DNA from: Psychrobacter sp. NZS113
GTDB lineage: Bacteria; Pseudomonadota; Gammaproteobacteria; Pseudomonadales; Moraxellaceae
Assembly: GCF_015864825.1 (NCBI RefSeq)
Contig: NZ_JADYWL010000004.1
Location: 1-64,000 of the forward strand
DNA: 64,000 bases
Direction: 5' to 3'
Below, piece after piece: positions 57,812 through 64,000 of this stretch (position 1 is its first letter; each line of letters begins with the position of its first letter). A program made the translations under genes and the position numbers. Under the pieces are notes generated by a model, which worked only from the letters and a program-made list of their open reading frames with translations, searched no databases and was not told the origin of the DNA.

Positions 57812-58834
57812 ATGATGACAACTGAAACCTATGTTAAAGAGCATGAGCACACCGGTGAACAGCAGCATGAAAACAATGTGTTTGAAAGCGTAAATACATC
57901 GATGACGCCATTGGTACGTACCCATTTATCGGAAAAGCATTACTATTCATCCGTTAGCAACAATGATGACAATACCTCTCAGGTACGTATTGATCGCCAA
58001 CCAGCCAGTCTCGCCGTAGAAGCGGCGGTTGCCATCATTATCAATGGTATTCACTATGCGGTACTGATGGCCAGCCCGCATCAATTAGAGTATTTAGCTG
58101 TTGGGTTTTTATTTAGCGAAGGCCTGATCCAACATAGCCATGAGTTACTTGATTGGGACGTCACTCAGCTGACCGATACTGCAAGTTATCAACCCCTTAC
58201 TCAAGAGTCAGCTGATCAAGGTCTGGAATCAGAAAGCCTTGAGCAAACCTTACAGCAGCTACAGGACTATGATATTTATATCGTGGATCTGGTATTGAAC
58301 CAACGCTGCCATCAACGTATCCAAGCACAGAAACGTCAGCTCGCAGGGCGCACAGGTTGCGGTATGTGTGGTATCACTGGACTGGCACAAGCTTTGCCTG
58401 ATTTGAGCACCTACACCCAAGATGACGTATCAAGTAGCTCAAATAAAAAGTCTTTAGCGCCAAGTCTAGATGACTTATTAAAAATGCGAAAACAAGTTGA
58501 TGCCACACAACACACGCACCAACTGACAGGTGCCGTACACGCTGCGGCAACGATGCATCAGCAGCAATTATATCTATTCGAAGATGTAGGGCGCCATAAT
58601 GCCCTCGATAAACTGATCGGCTGGCAACTACGACAGAAGATCAATGTCGACTGTGTGCTAATGACCTCACGCGTATCGATTGAGCTGGTACAAAAATCTA
58701 TCCGTAGTCGCATACCTTGGCTGGTCGGCATGTCTGCGCCTACCAGTACGGCGGTACGTGTCGCTGAGCGTTATGGATTGGGGTTGGCGGGATTCTTACG
58801 TAACGATAGAGTGACTTACTACTCCGGTATTTGA
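57812..58834 (+). CDS. fdhD: Formate dehydrogenase accessory sulfurtransferase FdhD
   Basis: FdhD transfers sulfur from IscS to the molybdenum cofactor of formate dehydrogenases. The 340-residue protein has an unusually long polar N-terminal stretch (about 55 residues), then ASPHQLEYLAVGFLFSEGLI, the Cys loop TGCGMCGITGL (about residue 185), GAVHAAATM, YLFEDVGRHNALDKLIGW and LVGMSAPTSTAVRVAERYG. It lies about 100 bp behind the molybdoenzyme gene on the same strand, as expected for its maturation factor. Confidence 0.94.
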   Translation: MMTTETYVKEHEHTGEQQHENNVFESVNTSMTPLVRTHLSEKHYYSSVSNNDDNTSQVRIDRQPASLAVEAAVAIIINGIHYAVLMASPHQLEYLAVGFLFSEGLIQHSHELLDWDVTQLTDTASYQPLTQESADQGLESESLEQTLQQLQDYDIYIVDLVLNQRCHQRIQAQKRQLAGRTGCGMCGITGLAQALPDLSTYTQDDVSSSSNKKSLAPSLDDLLKMRKQVDATQHTHQLTGAVHAAATMHQQQLYLFEDVGRHNALDKLIGWQLRQKINVDCVLMTSRVSIELVQKSIRSRIPWLVGMSAPTSTAVRVAERYGLGLAGFLRNDRVTYYSGI

Positions 58835-59768
58835 CGCATCATCAAGTATTTCTTAATCGAGGCTAATGCTTCGAACTAGTGAGTATACTTAATACTAAAT
58901 CTACTCATATTAGCTTCTTGCAACACCTCTCAACACCACTTCTTCTACTAAACCTAGACCACCCACTAATGGCTTATCTTGGACGTTCCGACGCTCAAGG
59001 ATAGGTCGTGTCCATATTTTAAAGGTATTAATAAAAATAGGATAAGTTGCCGTCAAACGAGAAAAGCAGCGCAGATAACATCAAGATATTAACTAGATTT
59101 CTGACGTTGTTTGGCTAGATTTAGCTACTTTTAGCCCAGTTAGGTGATAAGCAACTGAATTGAGGAAATACCTTCTTAATCTTGCATAACATTTGAGGTT
59201 GACGACATAATAGGTTACCCTAACCTCACGAACATGTTACATATACTTAACAGACCTGTAGTTTTATTTGTTAATACTAAGTTCACTGTGCTGATTATTC
59301 ACACAGTACTGGATTTGGTATTTGAATTACAGGTGATGCATCAATGCGATAATTGAGTGAAAACCTCTTAACTATTGCTTATTACAGCTGATAAGGCTGT
59401 CTAAACCGAGATCAGGTCATGCCCTCATGGCTTAGTGCTCATTCGTAATTCTGCTATAGACGCTCATCATATGGGCTTTCTTTAGCACTCAGCTACCTTT
59501 GTGTATGCATATTAATAGCGTCATGGTTTATCCATGAACTGACGCCTATTGAGAGTAGCCCCTGTCATTTTGATTTAATACGATGTGAATCATAAAACAG
59601 CGGCACGACACTTAGTACTTGCTCAGCACTACAGTTGGTATTTTTGCTATTCATATTAGCCACATACATCCAGTATGAGGGCTTTTTAGGCTATGTCGTA
59701 TGCTCAATAGTTTGGAATAGATAATTTTACTAAACTTTATTTACTTAAAACAATTGCGAGGTATACAT
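58835..59768. other. Long gene-free stretch (about 930 bp) with a MITE
   Basis: Contains the long-form MITE copy at 59002-59174. The other 600 bp are AT-rich with only small hairpins (for example TCATGG / CCATGA near 59523-59540) and no ORF or family remnant that I recognise. It may be decayed DNA or untranslated leader of the symporter gene. Confidence 0.5.
59002..59174. repeat. MITE-like element, long form (copy 2, inverted)
   Basis: Reverse-complementing 1862-2035 gives a sequence that aligns along its whole length with this one. Both contain GTCAAAC, GCAGATAA, GACG(C/T)TGTTTGGC and CTGAATTGAGGA in the same order. Length is 173 bp against 174. The right end here is degenerate (ATACCTT instead of GCCCTA). 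Confidence 0.75.
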
Positions 59769-61424
59769 TTGAAAACTGAGTCATTGTTCCAATTTTCATC
59801 ATTAACCATTATTTTATTACTACTAGCTTTTTATGGCGGTACTTACCTACTTTCTTTGTTGATAAAGAAGGACAAAGAGACAACTTCTGGGTTTATGGTC
59901 GCAGGCCACGGTGTTGGCTTTGGTATGGGTGCGGCCAGTATGACCGCCACTTGGATTTGGGCGGCTTCATTTTATGCTGCTGCTACCTCTGGCTATAAAT
60001 ACGGTGTATCAGGTCCGATACATTATGGCTTCTGGGGCGCGTTGATGATTTTATTCATCTATCCTTTTGGTATGCGCTTTCGTGAGCTTGCGCCCAATGG
60101 CCACACGTTAGGTGAACTTATCCATGCCCGCCATGGTTCATCAAGCCAATTAATTTTAGCAATATCCAATATTATGGGCAGCTTAATTAGCTTGATGGTC
60201 AACTTTACTGCCGCTGGAGCATTGGTGTCAGTATTGTCACCATTATCGTTCCAAACCGGTGTGATGATCGCGGGTATCGGGGTATTGAGCTATACGTTAA
60301 CGTCAGGCTTCCGTGCATCCGTGTTTACTGACTTCGCACAATTGGTCGCGTTGATGGCCATTGGTGTTGTCATTATCCCAGCGGTACTATTTGCGATGGG
60401 TGGACCTGAAGTCATGGTTGAAGGACTATCAAATCTAACATTAGAGCAACAAAACTTCTTTTCTTCTGAAGCATTCTTTCAGCAAGGCGCACCTTATTTC
60501 GTTGCGGTATTGGCTTATGCGATCGGTAACCAAACCATTACTCAGCGTTTATTTGCGATTGATAAAACTAAAATCAAAGCCACCTTTGTCACAGCCACCG
60601 TCGGCTATGCGGGCATTGTCATTGGTCTCGGTATGATTGGATTGATGGCTGTCACCATCGGTATCGAACCACTCGATGGCAATATGAATAACCTGATTCC
60701 ACAGATGGTCAGCACTTATCTGCATCCTGTCTTTATCGCCTTATTCTTTATCTTAGTGATTGGTTCATTGTCATCGACTGCTGATTCCGATTTATCAGCA
60801 CTATCGACGATTATGATGGCAGATGTATATGGTAAAAACATCGCCAAAAAAGGTCATATTAAACCAAAAACCATGATGCTTGTCGGTCGTGGCACGATGA
60901 TTGTCGCGACAGCAGCTGGACTGATTTTTGCCAGCTTTAAGCTCGATATTTTAGTGATGCTAGTCTTCGTTGGTGCATTGTGGGGAGCCATCGTATTCCC
61001 TGTCATTGCCAGTGTGTTCTGGAATCGCGTGACCAATACCGCTTTTACCTCAGCCGTCATCGTCGGACTCCTCCTATTCTGTGTCGCACGCTTTGAATTG
61101 TTGCCAATTACAGGTTTCACTGCCCTATTCTTCGAGATATTGGCCAGTGTCGGTGGTGCTGTCGTGATTGGTCTGATGGTCTTTGGCTTCTTAGGTCGTA
61201 AGATTGGCATGGGAGCCGCTGCTATCACGCTCGTACTGATGCTAATCTTTGCCACTGGCTTCCTACGTCAGTACATGGTCTTACTCGCCTCACTGACCGC
61301 TTATGGCGCTAGTACTATCGTCTGTGTGATAGTCAGCCTGATGGGTGACGAACATTTTGACTTTGACTTAATTAAGCAACGTGTGGGTGACTACGATAAT
61401 AAGCCTGATACACCAAAAATTTAA
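59769..61424 (+). CDS. Sodium:solute symporter (SSS family, DUR3-like)
   Basis: The 551-residue protein has about 14-15 membrane segments and the SSS-family fold. Family blocks include GFMVAGHGVGFGMGAASMTATWIW (residues 38-61), FRASVFTDFAQLVALMAIG, IGNQTITQRLFAI and VIGSLSSTADSDLSALSTIMMAD, where the serines would form the sodium site. It is closer in style to urea/DUR3-type carriers than to PutP, but the substrate is uncertain. The start is likely TTG 59769, with GAGG seven bases before it; TTG 59754 is an alternative. A tiny gene follows. Confidence 0.85.
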   Translation: MKTESLFQFSSLTIILLLLAFYGGTYLLSLLIKKDKETTSGFMVAGHGVGFGMGAASMTATWIWAASFYAAATSGYKYGVSGPIHYGFWGALMILFIYPFGMRFRELAPNGHTLGELIHARHGSSSQLILAISNIMGSLISLMVNFTAAGALVSVLSPLSFQTGVMIAGIGVLSYTLTSGFRASVFTDFAQLVALMAIGVVIIPAVLFAMGGPEVMVEGLSNLTLEQQNFFSSEAFFQQGAPYFVAVLAYAIGNQTITQRLFAIDKTKIKATFVTATVGYAGIVIGLGMIGLMAVTIGIEPLDGNMNNLIPQMVSTYLHPVFIALFFILVIGSLSSTADSDLSALSTIMMADVYGKNIAKKGHIKPKTMMLVGRGTMIVATAAGLIFASFKLDILVMLVFVGALWGAIVFPVIASVFWNRVTNTAFTSAVIVGLLLFCVARFELLPITGFTALFFEILASVGGAVVIGLMVFGFLGRKIGMGAAAITLVLMLIFATGFLRQYMVLLASLTAYGASTIVCVIVSLMGDEHFDFDLIKQRVGDYDNKPDTPKI

Positions 61425-61531
61425 ATTGTCTTAACTGAAATTATTTAACGCAAACAGCGGTTGGTCAGTTTGTTATCGCATCATGAAACTGATCATCCGA
61501 CAATTATTAAAAAAGACTATAAGGAGATAGT

Positions 61532-61666
61532 ATGGATAACGTCTTTATCTACGGCTCATATATTTTGATTTGGCCAGTGATTACGCTAGGCGTGCTGATA
61601 TTAATTTGCACCGCAACTTATCGTGATATTAAAAAAGCAAAACGTGATAACAAGGATATTGTTTAG
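61532..61666 (+). CDS. Small membrane protein, putative transporter small subunit
   Basis: A 44-residue ORF with an AAGGAG ribosome site five bases before its ATG. The product starts MDNVFIYGSYILIWP, has one membrane helix (about residues 6-28) and a basic, hydrophilic tail (RDIKKAKRDNKDIV). It lies about 107 bp behind the SSS symporter on the same strand. Small one-helix companions of this kind are known for some secondary transporters. The gene is below usual annotation length limits, so I flag it as a likely real gene with an unproven role. Confidence 0.7.
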   Translation: MDNVFIYGSYILIWPVITLGVLILICTATYRDIKKAKRDNKDIV

Positions 61667-61812
61667 CGTATCATTGCCATTATTTTCAGAAAACATCACT
61701 GAACACTAGCTTGGTGATAGCGTTATAAAGCCTATTAATCGTATAAATAACTCTAAATCAGGGTTATTTATAGATAAGGTAGCAAATAACCTGTTTTTAA
61801 TGAAAAAAGGGC

Positions 61813-61840
61813 TTGTAATTTATTATATTTTTGCTAATAT
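61813..61840 (+). promoter_or_regulatory. Promoter of tRNA-Cys
   Basis: TTGTAA at 61813-61818 and TAATAT at 61835-61840, with 16 bp between, lie 14 bp before the tRNA 5' end. Confidence 0.5.
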
Positions 61841-61854
61841 AGGCGACCTTGATT

Positions 61855-61928
61855 GGCTGGATGGCAGAGTGGTCATGCAGCGGACTGCAACTCCGTTAAC
61901 GCCGGTTCGATTCCGACTCCAGCCTCCA
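61855..61928 (+). tRNA. tRNA-Cys (anticodon GCA)
   Basis: A 74-nt cloverleaf: acceptor GGCTGGA / TCCAGCC, D arm GGCAGAGTGGTCATGC, anticodon arm CGGACTGCAACTCCG with GCA, T arm GCCGGTTCGATTCCGAC and an encoded TCCA end. The last position of the acceptor strand (U before CCA) is the usual discriminator of tRNA-Cys. Confidence 0.97.
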
Positions 61929-61958
61929 ATTATTTATTAACTTTACGTTAATTTAAGC

Positions 61959-61986
61959 TTGCATTATTATCATAACTGACTATAAT
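61959..61986 (+). promoter_or_regulatory. Possible promoter of tRNA-Leu
   Basis: TTGCAT at 61959-61964 and a perfect TATAAT at 61981-61986 with 16 bp spacing lie about 67 bp before the tRNA. The tRNA may also be cotranscribed with tRNA-Cys. Confidence 0.5.
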
Positions 61987-62052
61987 AGCGAGCACTTATC
62001 TAGTAACTAGATGGTCTATCAGCTAGCTTACATATTAGATAAAACAAGTTTT

Positions 62053-62139
62053 GCCCGGGTGGTGAAATTGGTAGACACAAGGGATTTAAAATCCCTCGCT
62101 AGCAATAGCGTGCCGGTTCAAGTCCGGCTCCGGGTACCA
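62053..62139 (+). tRNA. tRNA-Leu (anticodon TAA)
   Basis: An 87-nt class II tRNA with acceptor GCCCGGG / CTCCGGGT-type pairing, D arm TGGTGAAATTGGTAGACA, an anticodon arm in AGGGATTTAAAATCCCT giving TAA, a variable arm TCGCTAGCAATAGCG and T arm GCCGGTTCAAGTCCGGC. The CCA end is encoded. A terminator follows within ten bases. Confidence 0.97.
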
Positions 62140-62508
62140 TTACATTAAAAGGCTTCCAAGCAATTGGAAGCCTTTTTCTTATGCCTTGATATTTCTTATT
62201 AAACTGAATCTCTTCTTTAAATTCCCACTTCCTAGATGGTCTACAGTAATAATTTCATATATATCTTTTTAGAACAACCACTTTTCTCTACATATCATAT
62301 GCTACCAGCAGTAGATTTTATTGTCTTCTGTTTGCATGGCAGAGTCAGTAAGTAAGAACTCATACAAACAATACTGTATCGGTTTTAAAGTTATTAAATT
62401 ATAGTTTAAGTCCATTACTTAAAATCAGTATTAACCTCATAGGTCTTCTAGCCACTTCCCTACTTATATTATTTACTCTTCAGATCAGGGATCTATAGTA
62501 GATAACTA
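62140..62508. other. Gene-free stretch behind tRNA-Leu
   Basis: About 370 bp: a terminator at 62147-62177, then AT-rich DNA between converging units with no ORF or repeat recognised. Confidence 0.5.
62147..62177 (+). terminator. Terminator of the tRNA genes
   Basis: AAGGCTTCCAA and TTGGAAGCCTT pair around a four-base loop, followed by T. Confidence 0.92.
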
Positions 62509-63570
62509 CTAACTATTATAAGCCACTACCGCCCAAGCAAATAAACCAGCATTAATAAGTATGATACATACCCACCTGACATTAACTTCCCAATTGCTAC
62601 CTTCAAAGGCTAATTTGGCTTCATCAGTTATAGGCTGTATCGGATAAGGATTGTCTTGACCGTTCCAAGTTAAAAGCTTCTGCACGTCAGGATGTAAGAT
62701 GGCTCGCTTGGTACATTGATAATGATTTGCCTGAAATAGATTACCCAAAGCTATTATTGAGCCTATTATAAAGACCATGATCTGGTCACCGCCAGAATGA
62801 TCGCTAGGCAGTATGCCGTTTTTGCGAAAGACAATATCAGCGCAAGCAAATAGTGAACCACTTGTATCAGCTGGATAAGCTTCACAGAACTGAGCGTCTA
62901 TTGGCAACTCATCCGCAGGGCTTTCCATATAGGTACGGATAAATGCCCATTGTACGCGTGGGTTTACTCTATAATCTTCTAGCTTGAGATGATGGGTGAT
63001 ATCGCCAGTCTTAGGATCGGCGACATATAGATTGAGCGGTGTATAGGCTCGATTGTACGGATCTTGATGAAGGTCTGGATGTACGTCTTTGTAGTCGACT
63101 ATTTTAAGCTCATAAGGCTGTCTAAACTTCCTTAGCGGACGATAGTAGTAGGCAATTTTTTGTTCTTTTTTCAAAAAGTAGTACTGGGTACGAATAGAGT
63201 ATTTTCTAATAAATTGATAGATGAGTAATATTAGTGGTGTGCAAAACACTATAAACATTAATAGTAATATAAAAATATCTAACAAAAATAGAGGCACATT
63301 AGAAATTTCTAAACGAAACACTTCATTAATAGAAACAATAAAAAACATAAAAGAAGAAAAGTAAACCCAGCCCATAGCAAAGTAAAACATCCAAAAGTAC
63401 GCTGGTAGGAAGGTCAGATAATCAGGATTAACATCATGAATTTCTTTATTAAGATGTTCAATATCTTCAGTATTCTTTAATAAGCTTTTGTCTATACTGG
63501 CGGTATAAGGACGCTCAAGTGGATCGTTAAGCTCACTGATATGCTGGGCAAAGTCGTCGCGTAGTTGCAT
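62509..63570 (-). CDS. Membrane protein of DUF6708-like type
   Basis: A 353-residue protein has membrane segments near residues 54-83, 93-122, 248-268 and 332-350 and a polar domain between the second and third. The segment VQWAFIRTYMESPADELP near residue 205 resembles a block I associate with DUF6708 proteins, some of which are found in type VI secretion or toxin-immunity settings. No secretion gene is visible here. The assignment is tentative and the function unknown. Another small membrane protein gene lies just upstream. Confidence 0.55.
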   Translation of the reverse strand: MQLRDDFAQHISELNDPLERPYTASIDKSLLKNTEDIEHLNKEIHDVNPDYLTFLPAYFWMFYFAMGWVYFSSFMFFIVSINEVFRLEISNVPLFLLDIFILLLMFIVFCTPLILLIYQFIRKYSIRTQYYFLKKEQKIAYYYRPLRKFRQPYELKIVDYKDVHPDLHQDPYNRAYTPLNLYVADPKTGDITHHLKLEDYRVNPRVQWAFIRTYMESPADELPIDAQFCEAYPADTSGSLFACADIVFRKNGILPSDHSGGDQIMVFIIGSIIALGNLFQANHYQCTKRAILHPDVQKLLTWNGQDNPYPIQPITDEAKLAFEGSNWEVNVRWVCIILINAGLFAWAVVAYNS

Positions 63571-63641
63571 TTACCGCCTTCTTATTTTTATTTAAACTAT
63601 CTCACACATCAATGAATCCGTGCATTAATGATAGCGCTATA

Positions 63642-63998
63642 TTAACTACCTGTACCTGCTCTTTTTGCTAAAAGCATAAAAAGCGTACTACCAAAGAACC
63701 AAAAAAAACCTAAACCAAGAGATACGACATTTAAAACTAACCATTTATAATTGTTTTTGATTAGTAAAAGGGCTGTTTCTTCATTGAGGTTAGGGTACAT
63801 CGAGCCTTTTCCTTTCTTAAACATTGGAAAGTAACCCTTTCTTTTATATATGAGATGATATTGATAAAATATAACATTAGCTATTGAAGTCATAAATATT
63901 GTTTCATACATATTTAATTTTTTTCTATAGTGACTTTCATAGCCATAAAGATATTTATATATAGACTGCAAATTCTTTTGCGTGTAATTGATTACCAT
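63642..63998 (-). CDS. Hypothetical membrane protein at the window edge
   Basis: An open frame of 118 codons runs up to the right edge. The C-terminal part, LNEETALLLIKNNYKWLVLN and SLGLGFFWFFGSTLFMLLAK, contains one clear membrane helix. The start at 63998 is only two bases from the window end, so the gene may begin farther out or at an internal Met such as that of MFKKGKGSMYPNL. It precedes the DUF6708-like gene on the same strand, and the two may form a unit. I do not recognise the family. Confidence 0.45.
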   Translation of the reverse strand: MVINYTQKNLQSIYKYLYGYESHYRKKLNMYETIFMTSIANVIFYQYHLIYKRKGYFPMFKKGKGSMYPNLNEETALLLIKNNYKWLVLNVVSLGLGFFWFFGSTLFMLLAKRAGTGS

Positions 63999-64000
63999 TT

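Overview
The window looks like a chromosome segment of a Psychrobacter-like gammaproteobacterium (Moraxellaceae). This is an inference from moderate-to-low GC, the protein styles (FimV, SspA/SspB, PetABC, SlyX, FadL paralogs, LeuC-LeuD-LeuB order) and the many short AT-rich repeats. Most genes are housekeeping or catabolic. I see no prophage, CRISPR array, plasmid backbone or complete insertion sequence.

Layout. 1-4.6 kb: ethanolamine catabolism without a microcompartment (aldehyde dehydrogenase end, sigma-54 type promoter, permease eat, eutB, eutC). 4.7-6 kb: map with a decayed ParD-like gene in front of it, and a small hypothetical gene. 6.5-15 kb: dinB, queA, a FimV split into two ORFs, an asparaginase, truA, infA. 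15-21 kb: an L,D-transpeptidase, then leucine biosynthesis (leuB, a lipoprotein, leuD, leuC) with a divergent LysR gene. 22-30.5 kb: a possible non-coding transcript, putP, two tandem FadL-type porins, slyX, uup. 31-35.5 kb: cytochrome bc1 (petABC), sspA-sspB, dcd. 35.6-44.5 kb: a DUF2804-like gene, mrp, then ketone-body / 3-hydroxybutyrate use (atoE, scoA, scoB, bdhA) and a divergent GntP-family permease. 44.8-52.3 kb: metG and a TrpXYZ-type ABC importer with two tandem binding proteins. 52.3-55.3 kb: a patch of decayed DNA (IS5-type transposase fragment, ThrH stub, MITE, another possible transposase tail) around a VOC gene and a LysE/LysR pair. 55.3-64 kb: an FdhF/YdeP-type molybdoenzyme with FdhD, a sodium:solute symporter with a 44-residue companion, tRNA-Cys, tRNA-Leu and two hypothetical membrane proteins.

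How it fits together. Several units feed C2/C4 units into central metabolism: ethanolamine to acetaldehyde to acetate, and 3-hydroxybutyrate to acetoacetate to acetoacetyl-CoA. Fatty-acid porins, proline uptake and the bc1 complex fit a respiring heterotroph living on small organic acids and lipids.

The less ordinary signals are: the in-frame split of FimV just before its membrane segment; two families of miniature inverted-repeat elements, one of which supplies the atoE stop codon; a shared dyad motif in front of fdhF and between atoE and gntP; a promoter-terminator pair enclosing no evident gene before putP; a very small ORF behind the SSS symporter; and gene stubs (ParD-like, ThrH). I did not find a clearly new multi-gene system. 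All family assignments are from recognition of motifs by eye; no database search was run.
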